This document shows positions 44,647 to 53,268 of a stretch of DNA of 64,000 bases, one piece after another. The stretch covers positions 186,001 through 250,000 of the forward strand of contig NZ_JBDOIO010000003.1 of the NCBI RefSeq assembly GCF_039831995.1. Direction: 5' to 3'. This stretch comes from Paenibacillus pabuli (GTDB lineage Bacteria; Bacillota; Bacilli; Paenibacillales; Paenibacillaceae). Numbering within the stretch: position 1 is the first letter of the stretch; each line of letters starts with the position of its first letter. The position numbers were made by a program, and so were the translations under genes. The notes under the pieces were generated by a model. It ran no database searches. It was not told the DNA's origin and saw only the letters and a program-made list of their open reading frames with translations.

Positions 44647-44708
44647 GACAATAGTTTTTACATAATGGTCAAAAAGACAAGAGAATTCAAAAGGGAGAGA
44701 TTATTTAC

Positions 44709-45791
44709 ATGTTGGTACCCGTTAAAAAAGGGATGTTTCTTTGTTTGATTACTGCAATGATTCTGGTACTCGCAGCGTGTTCAAGTAACAATGGTGGCAG
44801 TGAAGATGCAAATGGCAGTTCACAGCAAGCTGCGGAGAGCAGCGCCGCGAATGCAGCAACAGATGGGGAACAAACCGATGCAGACACTTCAGCTGCTGCT
44901 GAAACAACTTACCCGGTAACCGTTTCAAATTATACAATAGAGAACGGCACATGGGTGAAGAAGGAACAAACGTTTGACAAGGCACCTGAACGCGTTGTTG
45001 CCAATACCCAAGGTGCAGCCGAGCTAATGATTCGCCTTGGTTTGACGGACAAGCTCGTGGGTGTAGCCGCGTTGTTTGGTAGTGTGCCTGACGATATTGC
45101 TGATGAGTTTAAGAAAATTCCTGTTCTGGCCGAAGGATATGTAGGTAAGGAAGTGACCATTGGCGCTTCACCTGACCTGATCATGGGACGCGGCGGGCTG
45201 TTTGAGGATGCCGACTGGGGTGTGGGTACAGTCAACAGCTTGAATGATATGGGGATCAAAACGTTTGTGCAGAACACGAGTGTAACTGATGCTTCGTTGG
45301 ATAGTCTGTATAAGGATATCACCGAGCTAGGCGAGATCTTTAACGTACAAGCTAACGCAGCGGCCTATATTGGGGAGCTTAAAGTACGCGAGGAAGCATT
45401 GAAGGCTCGGGCTAGCGCTGAAACGATCAACTATGCGTCCTTCTCTGATAATGGTGATGGCACGATTGCGATATATAACGGAAATGGAGATACATTTATC
45501 GAAAGTGCGATGTCATTAATTAACGTTCATAATATGTTGATTAATGAAACAGGCACACTCAGCCTGGAGAAGCTCATCGAGATCAATCCGGATGTCATGA
45601 TCATTTCCAAATATGCTGGCGGTATTGATCCCCAGGAAACGATTGACAAGTTGCTGGCCAACAAGCAAGTGCAAAGTATTAACGCAGTGAAAAACAAAAA
45701 AATCTATGTTATTGATTTCAACAACTTCTGGGGTTATGGGGATTCCATCTTCACTGGTGTTGAGACCCTTGCTGATGATATGGGCATGTAA
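44709..45791 (+). CDS. Iron-siderophore ABC transporter binding lipoprotein
   Basis: Surface lipoprotein of the FhuD/BtuF class, 360 residues. The signal ends at LVLAACS with Cys 24 as lipid anchor, then a Ser/Asn/Ala-rich linker of about 45 residues. The binding domain follows, with the hallmark RVVANTQGAAELMIRLGLTD near 95 and LIEINPDVMIISKY near 285. It starts at ATG 44709 after AAGGGAGAG. A Fur-like box lies at its promoter. No permease or ATPase gene is adjacent, so it must dock on transporters encoded elsewhere. The exact siderophore is unknown. Confidence 0.92.
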   Translation: MLVPVKKGMFLCLITAMILVLAACSSNNGGSEDANGSSQQAAESSAANAATDGEQTDADTSAAAETTYPVTVSNYTIENGTWVKKEQTFDKAPERVVANTQGAAELMIRLGLTDKLVGVAALFGSVPDDIADEFKKIPVLAEGYVGKEVTIGASPDLIMGRGGLFEDADWGVGTVNSLNDMGIKTFVQNTSVTDASLDSLYKDITELGEIFNVQANAAAYIGELKVREEALKARASAETINYASFSDNGDGTIAIYNGNGDTFIESAMSLINVHNMLINETGTLSLEKLIEINPDVMIISKYAGGIDPQETIDKLLANKQVQSINAVKNKKIYVIDFNNFWGYGDSIFTGVETLADDMGM

Positions 45792-45840
45792 CATAACAAA
45801 TTTATATGATTAATGAATGTGTTACTATATCTTCACATTC

Positions 45841-45875
45841 AAAAAGGAGCCAACTCTATGAGTAGGCTCTTTTTA
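45841..45875 (+). terminator. Terminator after binding-lipoprotein gene
   Basis: AAAAAGGAGCC pairs with GGCTCTTTTT with one bulged G over a 13-base loop; the T-run is inside the right arm and continues ACTTTT. Confidence 0.75.
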
Positions 45876-45957
45876 CTTTTTAAAAACACTTGGATTTTTG
45901 CCTGATCCAACTGCCTCCATGCAGTTTAGGGTTTAAATCATGCTTTTCGTCCAAATT

Positions 45958-45986
45958 TTGTCCTGATACTTATGATAAAATAGTAT
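45958..45986 (+). promoter_or_regulatory. Promoter of LytTR two-component operon
   Basis: TTGTCC (45958-45963) and TAGTAT (45981-45986) are 17 bases apart, about 55 bases before the chosen start of the response regulator. Confidence 0.55.
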
Positions 45987-46040
45987 ATTTGAGAGTGAAA
46001 TTACTCAGAATCGTCGTCAATGAAGGGCGGATGTTCAAAC

Positions 46041-46781
46041 ATGTTTAATATAGCAATCTGTGATGATGAGGAGAAACAAAGAGAACACGTGAAAACGATG
46101 TTGATCTCCTTATCTCTTAAAACGAATATGGATTTCCAAATTACATTATTTACATCCGGTGAACAGCTCGTCTCACATTATAGAAATGTCGGAGACACCT
46201 TCCATATTCTCATTATGGATGTGGAGATGAACGGGATGAACGGCATACAGGCAGCCAAGGAAATCAGAAATATGAAGTTTCTGGATGTGCAAATCATGTT
46301 TCTGACCAGCTATCCCGAGTATATGGTAGAGAGCTTCGATGTGGTTACGTTTCAATATCTGATCAAACCGATCCAGCCGCATATTTTCGAAGAGAAAATG
46401 ATCAAAGTGTGCCAATATCTGAAAGCGATGGACAAAAAATTTGTATTAATCAAATCAGCTTATGAAGAAGTACTGTTGAAATACGATGATATTCTCTGGA
46501 TTGAGGTCATGAAGAGTTTAACGATCAAAAACAAACTGAATTTTGTGACAAAAGAAAGCACGCATGAAAGCAAAGGCATTATATCGAGTTATGCTGATGC
46601 TTTGAAAGATCATGGCTTCTTGCAGATTCATCGCTCGATCGTCATTAACCTGATGCATGTCCAGAAGTTTAGCGGCTCCCAGGTAGTCATGTTGAATGGT
46701 ACCGAATTGCCCATTGGCCGTTCCAAAGTCAAGGAAGTCAAGGATGCCTATACCAAATATATGATCATGAGGATTCAGTGA
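46041..46781 (+). CDS. LytTR response regulator (AgrA-like)
   Basis: Response regulator of about 246 residues from ATG 46041, ten bases after AAGGGCGG; an ATG 21 bases earlier has no ribosome site. The receiver domain spans 1-120, with D8/D9, phospho-acceptor Asp 60 (HILIMDVEMNG) and the Lys in YLIKPIQPH. LytTR DNA-binding domain follows at about 140-240 (GFLQIHRSIVINLMHV, LPIGRSKVKEVKDAY). The kinase gene begins two bases after its stop. AgrA-type proteins usually answer a peptide pheromone, but no AgrB/AgrD is present here. A nearby target may be the serine hydrolase gene downstream. Confidence 0.92.
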   Translation: MFNIAICDDEEKQREHVKTMLISLSLKTNMDFQITLFTSGEQLVSHYRNVGDTFHILIMDVEMNGMNGIQAAKEIRNMKFLDVQIMFLTSYPEYMVESFDVVTFQYLIKPIQPHIFEEKMIKVCQYLKAMDKKFVLIKSAYEEVLLKYDDILWIEVMKSLTIKNKLNFVTKESTHESKGIISSYADALKDHGFLQIHRSIVINLMHVQKFSGSQVVMLNGTELPIGRSKVKEVKDAYTKYMIMRIQ

Positions 46782-46782
46782 T

Positions 46783-48081
46783 ATGGAACCATATATGATT
46801 TTGTCTGTCATCGTCGTTACCCTGCTTATGGCGTTCCAGGTTAATTTTTATTTCGATTCGGTACTGGGCAAGTCCAGGCAAAAGCCACACAGAGCGGTCT
46901 ATTTTGCCCTGTTTATTGTCGTAGGTTTTTTCTATTTGGCTTCTACATTACCTTCGGTCATCTCGTCTTTGGTTGCGTTAATATTTATTTTCAGTCTGGC
47001 GCAATCCTATGAAGTGGAGTTGAAGCTAAAACTGGTTTTCACGGTCCTATATGCCGTACTGATCACCATGGTGAATTATATTGCTGTATATATTATGAGT
47101 GTTTGGGACGCTACGGATTACACCACATGGGATCGGTTCGACGGGGATTATCAAGGGGTGTTCTATAAGGTGATGCTGCTTGGCTGCAGTATCATGTTTA
47201 TTGTCATTCAGGTTGTTCGTCTTATTGCCAAACGCAGAAGTTTTGCCCTGCATTATCGCTACTATGTCTTGTTTCTGATTGTACCCATCATTACGTTATA
47301 TCAGATTAATGTGGCCTCGAGCTATAGTGAGAAAAACATCTATTATGTCGTTTCCGTGCTGGGCTCGCTTTTTCTCAATGTGTTCATTGTCTATGTATTC
47401 GATAATATGGTGGAGAAGGTCCAGCTCGCGAACGAAAATGCCCAGTTGCAGCGTCAAATGGATTATCAGGATGCCAACTACGAGAAGACGGTGCACAGTT
47501 TCAAAAATGTGAAAGGCATCATCCATGATATTCATCAGCAGTTTCTGTACATTGAAGAATGTATCAAGCAAAACAAACATGAAGCGGCATCTGATCATAT
47601 TAAGCTTACCTTGAATAAGATTGAAGGCGTGTACCAGCGGGTGAACTCCGGCAATCTCGTGATCGATGCGCTTGTCACCAATACCATTGCCGTAGGGCAG
47701 GCGAACGGGATCAAAATTGATGCCCGCATTCAGCTTCATTCACAACAGGTCCATATTGATCGTTATGATCTGTGTGTGGTACTCGGCAATATGCTGGATA
47801 ATGCAGTCGAGGCTTCCAAGAAAGTCAGGCAGGCTGAAGACAGGTATATCCTGATCGCGATTCATTCTACTGCATCTGCAATTGTCATCCAGGTGTTGAA
47901 TCATGTAGAGCAACAATTAACTCATTTGATGAGTGAGAAGTCCAATCCGGAGTATCACGGAATCGGCCTTACGAATATATCGAGAATGTGCGAAAAGTAT
48001 GGTGGGCATATGACGATTGAACAACATCATCGGACATTCAATAACATGGTCGTGCTACCATTTGAAATAAACAGTCTCTGA
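46783..48081 (+). CDS. GHKL sensor histidine kinase (AgrC-like)
   Basis: Membrane kinase of 432 residues. Residues 1-210 form about six membrane segments with almost no outside loops. A coiled linker (VEKVQLANENAQLQRQMDYQ) leads to the phospho-acceptor region HSFKNVKGIIHDIHQQF near 238. The GHKL ATPase follows, with N-box GNMLDNAVEASKK near 340 and G-box YHGIGLTNISRMCEKYGG near 395. This is the AgrC/CitS-like architecture seen in peptide-sensing kinases. It partners the LytTR regulator just upstream. The signal is unknown. The gene ends inside the stem of its terminator. Confidence 0.92.
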   Translation: MEPYMILSVIVVTLLMAFQVNFYFDSVLGKSRQKPHRAVYFALFIVVGFFYLASTLPSVISSLVALIFIFSLAQSYEVELKLKLVFTVLYAVLITMVNYIAVYIMSVWDATDYTTWDRFDGDYQGVFYKVMLLGCSIMFIVIQVVRLIAKRRSFALHYRYYVLFLIVPIITLYQINVASSYSEKNIYYVVSVLGSLFLNVFIVYVFDNMVEKVQLANENAQLQRQMDYQDANYEKTVHSFKNVKGIIHDIHQQFLYIEECIKQNKHEAASDHIKLTLNKIEGVYQRVNSGNLVIDALVTNTIAVGQANGIKIDARIQLHSQQVHIDRYDLCVVLGNMLDNAVEASKKVRQAEDRYILIAIHSTASAIVIQVLNHVEQQLTHLMSEKSNPEYHGIGLTNISRMCEKYGGHMTIEQHHRTFNNMVVLPFEINSL

Positions 48082-48107
48082 ACATGCCGTTCAGGGATTG
48101 TTTTTTT
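48071..48107 (+). terminator. Terminator overlapping end of kinase gene
   Basis: ACAGTCTCTGAAC pairs with GTTCAGGGATTGT with G-U pairs over a 5-base loop, followed by TTTTTT. The kinase stop codon lies in the left arm. Confidence 0.8.
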
Positions 48108-48147
48108 CCATTCAGGGTTCATTATCGTTCGGTGTGTCTCTTCCCAG

Positions 48148-48167
48148 ATATGATGAATTCATCATAT
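48148..48167. promoter_or_regulatory. Perfect 20-bp palindrome before serine hydrolase gene
   Basis: ATATGATGAATTCATCATAT is its own reverse complement and ends 24 bases before the hydrolase ATG. It contains a possible -10 (TATGAT). It looks like an operator for a dimeric regulator; which one is not known. Confidence 0.6.
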
Positions 48168-48191
48168 AGAAAGTATTGAGGGAGGAAGCTA

Positions 48192-50246
48192 ATGATGAAG
48201 AAACTATTGAGTGTGTTATTTACAGCGGTGCTTGTGATTACTCCGATGACAGACGTCAAGGCAGAGGCGAATATGAGCACTTCGATTGAAAATCAGGCAG
48301 AACGAATTGCTGCAGACCTGGTGAAAAATTATGGAGTCACAAGTCTGCAATATGCCATTAGGGATGAAGGGGAAATCATATTGTCAGGCAGCACCGGACT
48401 ACATGACAAGGCATCACAGACGCCAGTGACTAAAGAGAGTATGTTCGGCATTGGCTCGGTGAGCAAGATGGTTGTCACCGCTGCTACCATGATGCTGGTT
48501 GATTCCGGTAAAGTAGATCTGGATGAGCCTCTTACTACGTATATTCAAGACTTTGAGATGGCGGATGCGCGGTACACTCAAATTACCCCGCGCATGCTGA
48601 TGAATCATTCATCGGGGCTCTACGGTTCACATTATGGGAACAGCATGTTGTTTGACGATAATGATATGCGCAACCACGATGAATTATTGCTCAAACTCAA
48701 GAGTGAAAAGCTAAAATCCAAGCCTGGTGCGTATTCCGTATACTGCAACGATGGTTTCCAATTGCTTGAGATCCTGGTTGAACGAGTGAGTGGATTAAGT
48801 TACACCGATTATGTTGCCAAGTTTATCAGCAACCCGTTGCAGCTGGAAGCAACCAAAACACCGTTGGATTCATTCGATAGAGATCAATTGTCTGAAGCGT
48901 ATTGGCCTACAATTGAAACAAAAATGCCCGTTGAAAATGCCAACATTCTCGGTACAGGTGGAATCTATTCCACATCCGAGGAATTGACAGCATTCGCAGA
49001 AGTGTTGATGGGCAACAGACCGGACATCTTGTCCGAATCATCGGTAAAGTCCATGCAAAATCATGAATATCGTCAAGGAATATGGGTATCAGAAGAGCGA
49101 AACACGTTCAATTACGGCCTGGGATGGGATGCCGTTGACCTTGCCCCGTTTAGCGATTATGGCATTACCGCGCTTTCCAAAGGTGGCGACACCATGATGT
49201 ATCATGCCGCTTTAATCACCATACCTGAGCATGATATTTCGATGGCCGTTCTGTCCTCAGGTGGGTCCTCCATCTACAATCAGATGTTTGCCAGCAAAGT
49301 ACTGCTGGAAGTTCTGGAGGATCAAGGTATCATCGGGGAAATCAAGGCGGATCAGACATTCTCTCCACCCGTGAAAGTAAAAATGCCGACGGAGTTGAAT
49401 GCATATTCGGGTCTGTATGGCACGGTAGGTACAACACTGGATATCGAGATCAAAAACGACGAAATCACGCTGCCTGCGTTGCAGGGGGGGATCATTCCAG
49501 AGCAGAAGTATGTCCACACAGGGGATGGTCAATTCACTAGTACGGATGGAAGTGTGAAGGCCAGTTTCGTGAAGGAACACAACGGGAAAGTGTATGTTAA
49601 GATTCAGGCGGTTATAACGTTGCCAGGTTTAGGTCAAACGGTGATGAACACGTATGATTATCAAAAATTGGACCGTAACACTTTGGACACCGTTACAAAA
49701 GAGAAGTGGGCAGATCGCAACGGCTCCAAATATTACGCGTTAGATGAAAAAATTACATCCATTTTTTATCTGCTTCCTTCGATGCTGATCAAAAATCTGT
49801 CCGTTGATACGGAGAACGGTTACGCAAATGGCACAAAAATTGTAGATTCAGACAATGCAGTGAATGTCGCAGAGATTCCCGTGATGAACGGAAGAGACGC
49901 ATTTGATCTGCAGCTCTACACCCAGAATAACGCTGAGATTTTGATTCAGGATGGACAGGAATATATTGCAGAGGATGCGATTACACCGATCTTTGGCGGA
50001 AAAACAGGGAAGACCACCATTCCGGCCAACGGTCAAGCCCGCTGGTATGCTATCGATACTCGTTCTGCGAACAAATCGTTGACTGTAAATTCGCCGAATG
50101 GCGGGGGTTATGCCGTATATAATGAGCAGGGCGAAGTGGTTCACTTTTCCATTGCAACCCCTCAACAATCCATTGAGCTTCCCAAAGGTGGTTTTATCGT
50201 CTTTGGTGGTGAAGCTGGAGACGTCTTCAAGATTCATTTAAAGTAA
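48192..50246 (+). CDS. Secreted serine hydrolase (class C beta-lactamase family)
   Basis: Exported protein of 684 residues. A signal peptide covers about 1-24 (MKKLLSVLFTAVLVITPMTD then KAEAN). A beta-lactamase/D-aminopeptidase-like domain spans about 30-375, with the catalytic tetrad SVSK (GIGSVSKMVVTAATMML) near 95 and Tyr motif YCN in YSVYCNDGFQLLEILVERVS. The third motif is less clear. About 300 further residues of beta-rich sequence follow. Such proteins cleave D-amino-acid peptides, esters or wall fragments; a penicillin-resistance role is not implied. It starts at ATG 48192 after GAGGGAGGAAGC and may belong to the LytTR regulon. Confidence 0.88.
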   Translation: MMKKLLSVLFTAVLVITPMTDVKAEANMSTSIENQAERIAADLVKNYGVTSLQYAIRDEGEIILSGSTGLHDKASQTPVTKESMFGIGSVSKMVVTAATMMLVDSGKVDLDEPLTTYIQDFEMADARYTQITPRMLMNHSSGLYGSHYGNSMLFDDNDMRNHDELLLKLKSEKLKSKPGAYSVYCNDGFQLLEILVERVSGLSYTDYVAKFISNPLQLEATKTPLDSFDRDQLSEAYWPTIETKMPVENANILGTGGIYSTSEELTAFAEVLMGNRPDILSESSVKSMQNHEYRQGIWVSEERNTFNYGLGWDAVDLAPFSDYGITALSKGGDTMMYHAALITIPEHDISMAVLSSGGSSIYNQMFASKVLLEVLEDQGIIGEIKADQTFSPPVKVKMPTELNAYSGLYGTVGTTLDIEIKNDEITLPALQGGIIPEQKYVHTGDGQFTSTDGSVKASFVKEHNGKVYVKIQAVITLPGLGQTVMNTYDYQKLDRNTLDTVTKEKWADRNGSKYYALDEKITSIFYLLPSMLIKNLSVDTENGYANGTKIVDSDNAVNVAEIPVMNGRDAFDLQLYTQNNAEILIQDGQEYIAEDAITPIFGGKTGKTTIPANGQARWYAIDTRSANKSLTVNSPNGGGYAVYNEQGEVVHFSIATPQQSIELPKGGFIVFGGEAGDVFKIHLK

Positions 50247-50278
50247 AACGCGGATTGCATCAAAAGTTCCATTCAAAT

Positions 50279-50319
50279 AACAGATCACGAGCATAAGCTG
50301 CCCGGGGTCTGTTTTTTTT
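50279..50319 (+). terminator. Terminator after serine hydrolase gene
   Basis: AACAGATC pairs with GGTCTGTT (one G-U) over a long loop, then TTTTTT. It lies about 33 bases after the stop. Confidence 0.7.
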
Positions 50320-50415
50320 ATGGAAAGATTATTGGAATAAACAGGAAGGGTTTCTGAAATAAAGAGAGAAAATAGTGATGTTTAGATCGTCTAATTCGAA
50401 GGAGACTGATGATAG

Positions 50416-51171
50416 ATGAATAATAGAGAACGGTTTTCAAACCGGGTTGATTCGTATTCGAAATACCGACCGAGCTATCCGAAAGAGGCGATTGACTATT
50501 TGTACGACTCCGTTGGTTTGCATTCGAACAGCAAGATTGCAGATATTGGTTCAGGTACAGGGATCTTCTCAAAGTTGCTTCTGGAACATGGAAGCCATGT
50601 CATAGCCGTCGAACCGAATCAGGCCATGCGTACAGCTGCAGAGCAGATGTTAGCGAGTGAACCGAACTTTCAGACAATATCAGGCTCTGCAGAATCTACG
50701 GGATTACCTGATCAATCGGTTGAGTTTATCGTATGCGCACAGGCGTTTCACTGGTTTGACCGATTGGCAGCACAGAACGAGTTCAGGCGAATTTTACAGC
50801 CGGGAGGTAAAGTCATATTGATCTGGAATTCCCGTCTGACCACCGGTAACTCGTTTCGTGTAGAGTACGATCAGCTGCTGCATACATACGGAACCGACTA
50901 CGAAAAAGTGAATCATAAGAACATTTCCCAGTCCATGCTTCATTCTTTTTTCAGGGAAGGCACGATGCAGGAAGCGAACTTTCGAATGAGTCAAGAGTTC
51001 GACTTCGAGGGTTTGAAAGGCAGGTTGTTATCATCTTCCTACAGCCCTGAACCAGGGCATCCGAACTATACTCCGATGATGACGGAACTGCGCCATATAT
51101 TTGATAGAAATAAACAGGATGGTATTATTTTATTTGATTATGAAACGGAGATATTTTGGGGAGAAGTGTAA
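50416..51171 (+). CDS. Class I SAM-dependent methyltransferase
   Basis: Methyltransferase of 251 residues. SAM motif I is IADIGSGTGIFSKLLLEHGS near 41, the acidic end of beta-2 is VIAVEPNQAM near 63, and motif IV/post region is FIVCAQAFHWFD near 105. This is the Methyltransf_11/UbiE-like fold. The methyl acceptor is not known. It starts at ATG 50416 after GAAGGAGACTGATGAT. It stands alone, upstream of a cluster of small genes and relics, and is intact. Confidence 0.92.
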   Translation: MNNRERFSNRVDSYSKYRPSYPKEAIDYLYDSVGLHSNSKIADIGSGTGIFSKLLLEHGSHVIAVEPNQAMRTAAEQMLASEPNFQTISGSAESTGLPDQSVEFIVCAQAFHWFDRLAAQNEFRRILQPGGKVILIWNSRLTTGNSFRVEYDQLLHTYGTDYEKVNHKNISQSMLHSFFREGTMQEANFRMSQEFDFEGLKGRLLSSSYSPEPGHPNYTPMMTELRHIFDRNKQDGIILFDYETEIFWGEV

Positions 51172-51257
51172 TCAAGCTTCGATAATAGGGGAACATGGTG
51201 GTCGCAGGCGGTTGTGTTCAAAAGAACTGAGACAAAATTGAATTAGAGGTGTAGTCC

Positions 51258-51482
51258 ATGATGAGAAAAATGGCATTACAATCCCTACTTGTGCTTGGAG
51301 CGATATTTATTATCACTGCAGCTGTTCCTCTGATTTTTAACGATCCCTATCATGATGGGCCTCATTCTGGTCCTTCAAACGTATGGGAGTTCGTTCACAT
51401 GTTTGCGCGTGACTCATGGGCATTACTTTTAACAATTGGCATCCCTTTGTCAATAGCTTCTGGTCTCGGGCTTCGGCGATGA
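51258..51482 (+). CDS. Small membrane protein
   Basis: Hypothetical protein of 74 residues with two hydrophobic segments: about 8-28 (LQSLLVLGAIFIITAAVPLI) and 52-70 (SWALLLTIGIPLSIASGLGL), separated by an acidic, Pro/Gly/His-rich loop. It begins at ATG 51258 (a second ATG follows) after AGAGGTG. I do not recognise a family. Its stop overlaps by four bases an upstream extension of the methyltransferase remnant frame. Confidence 0.65.
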   Translation: MMRKMALQSLLVLGAIFIITAAVPLIFNDPYHDGPHSGPSNVWEFVHMFARDSWALLLTIGIPLSIASGLGLRR

Positions 51483-51517
51483 ATGTATTCGTTTATGTAA
51501 ATGGGGAGGCATTGTAT

Positions 51518-51679
51518 ATGATTCCATTAGTGTATGACCAGATTAATCATTGGGGAAGAGACGATGAATTTTTCCTTGCATTGCTAAAGAAATTGAAAGT
51601 GGAAATTATAGCAGACCTAGGCTGTGGAACAGGAAGATGGACTACTCATCTTGTTCCGGAGTTTTTCCTACATCAATGA
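51518..51679 (+). pseudogene. Truncated SAM methyltransferase
   Basis: From ATG 51518, eight bases after GGGGAGG, the frame reads MIPLVYDQINHWGRDDEFFL and runs into SAM motif I (IIADLGCGTGRWTTHL). It then breaks off after 53 codons where a full enzyme would have some 200 more. The sequence just after motif I continues, in another frame, as a dnaN-like relic. The 5' end of a methyltransferase gene has therefore been joined to the 3' part of another gene by deletion. It is probably not functional. Confidence 0.75.
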
Positions 51680-52064
51680 ACGTCATTCCGAAATCATATA
51701 TATCTGAACTTTTACTTTAATCAAACCGTTTATTAAGTGCGGTGGAATGTGTATCTGTGTTAGCAAATAAAAGTGTTATTCATTTAGCAGCAACGAAGAA
51801 TGCCTTACTGCTGTTTTCCCAAACACCGGATATAGGCGATATTCAAAATGAAGTACCTCTAGTAGAAATGAGAGGAGTGGATTTTACCATCTCTCTAAAT
51901 GCCAAGCTTTTGGTCGATTTACTGCGATCTATAGGGAGTGGGAAAGTCAGATTAAGGTTTGCTGGTGAATTAAAACCCTGGTGATACTGCCTGAGAATAT
52001 CGATTCATCTACCCTTTTCTTAATTACACCTATAAGAACCCCTTATTTAATTCATCCACAGTAG
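51652..52064 (+). pseudogene. DNA polymerase III beta clamp-like (dnaN) remnant
   Basis: Read in one frame from about 51655, codons give SGVFPTSMNVIPKSYISEL, a TAA at 51718-51720, then SNRLLSAVECVSVLANKSVI and the FSQTPDIGDI, FTISLNAKLLVDLLRSIGSG and ELKP blocks. These match the last third of DnaN clamps. At about 51979 one base is missing: restoring it turns KPW-stop into KP(M)VILPENIDSS and then LFLITPIRTPYLIHPQ, ending at TAG 52062-52064. The N-terminal two domains are absent. This is a dead paralogue of the clamp, not the housekeeping gene. The assignment is by eye. Confidence 0.72.
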
Positions 52065-52138
52065 TTCAATAAACTGTATTTTAATTCTCATTAATGATAC
52101 ATGCCATTCTAAGCTAATGGGAGGAAACACGGACTCTA

Positions 52139-52483
52139 ATGAAGATTACCAAGCTTAATTTCGTACTTTCCATAATACTCTCTATTGTTCTCTTGTCTAT
52201 TGTTATCGTTTATTCTGTAATCTATTTTAGATTTTTCTATGAGGCTAGTCAGATTGATTCTAGTCCCGAAGCTTCGATTGAACAATATTTAAGTTATGAA
52301 ACCCATAATTATAAGATTATAAATATCACTTTAATGGAAGAAAAATTCAGAGAGCGTGAGTATCTCCTTGAATGCGAATGTCAATTTAATAACGAACTGA
52401 ACCAAGCCACTCAAAAGTACAAGGTGCATTTAATTGATGATATAGGTTGGGTGGTTACCCAAATGGAGACGATAGAAAATTGA
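52139..52483 (+). CDS. Hypothetical membrane-anchored protein
   Basis: A 114-residue protein with one N-terminal membrane segment (about 8-30, NFVLSIILSIVLLSIVIVYS) and a soluble, charged C-terminal domain outside or inside the membrane. The domain has two possible beta-rich blocks (YKIINITLMEEKFREREYLL and YKVHLIDDIGWVVTQMETI). I do not recognise it. ATG 52139 is 14 bases after GGAGG, a little long. The base composition is more AT-rich than in the glycan genes. It may pair with the similar-looking gene at 52660. Confidence 0.65.
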   Translation: MKITKLNFVLSIILSIVLLSIVIVYSVIYFRFFYEASQIDSSPEASIEQYLSYETHNYKIINITLMEEKFREREYLLECECQFNNELNQATQKYKVHLIDDIGWVVTQMETIEN

Positions 52484-52571
52484 TAGCACGATCTAGTGAC
52501 AATGTACTAAAAAAAGCATTCTTCTTCGGAACCGGACCTTCATCAATCGGGACATCTTAGATTAAACTTGC

Positions 52572-52608
52572 ATGGAGCATTTGCCGGTTGGCAGTTGCTC
52601 CATTTTTA
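52572..52608 (+). terminator. Terminator in small-gene cluster
   Basis: ATGGAGCA (52572-52579) pairs perfectly with TGCTCCAT (52596-52603), with an inner GCC/GGC helix, followed by TTTTA. Confidence 0.8.
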
Positions 52609-52659
52609 TAAAGCTGAAGAGCAGGCGATTATAATTGATCTGGAGGAGGATTTTGGCTC

Positions 52660-53208
52660 ATGTTAAAGAAACGCAGCATAGTTAATGTTTCATTTACCAT
52701 AATTATTATTGTTTTAATTGTCATTTTTCCTTTAGACAAGTTAGATAAACGGTATGGGAATGATGAAGAATCAATCAAGCAAGTTGTTGCCTCGATTGAT
52801 GGATACGAGAACGAGTCTATAGAGATTCTAGAAATAAGAGATTTTGATGATATAAGAATGGTTGGTTTTTTATCTGACAATAGTCCTGCTTATATTCATT
52901 TTATTAAAAATAAGAGAGGTAATTATGAGTGGAAACATATAGAAAAAAGTCCGAATCAAAGTTTTGCTTCATTTCTCCTTCGAGAATCGAGTGAGGAAGC
53001 TAAGTTAAGTACTTTTATGATCATAACAAATCAAGCTAATGAAATTGCTAAAATGCAATTGTATATCAATGAACAATTGATTCAACAGGAGTTTGACATC
53101 AATCAGAAGTCTGTTACTTGGATTGATTTACCTGAAATAAAGAGTGAAACCTACGAATTTAAATATAAATTCTATGATAAAGATAATGAGTTAATTGGAG
53201 ATCTTTAA
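52660..53208 (+). CDS. Hypothetical membrane-anchored protein
   Basis: A 182-residue protein with one N-terminal membrane segment (about 8-26, VNVSFTIIIIVLIVIFPL) and a hydrophilic rest. The start ATG 52660 is supported by CTGGAGGAGG. The C-terminal half is beta-rich (TFMIITNQANEIAKMQLYIN, VTWIDLPEIKSETYEFKYKF). I do not recognise a family. It is clearly more AT-rich than the carbohydrate genes around it. That, together with the nearby relics, hints that this 51-53 kb patch has a different history. Confidence 0.7.
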   Translation: MLKKRSIVNVSFTIIIIVLIVIFPLDKLDKRYGNDEESIKQVVASIDGYENESIEILEIRDFDDIRMVGFLSDNSPAYIHFIKNKRGNYEWKHIEKSPNQSFASFLLRESSEEAKLSTFMIITNQANEIAKMQLYINEQLIQQEFDINQKSVTWIDLPEIKSETYEFKYKFYDKDNELIGDL

Positions 53209-53268
53209 GTATCAAATAATGTTAGATCTAAAGACATTGTCATTTGAATCTGTTTCGGAGATGCAAGG

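Noticed and set aside
51652..52064. Functional beta clamp gene
   Set aside because: Only the last third is present, with a stop codon and a frameshift.
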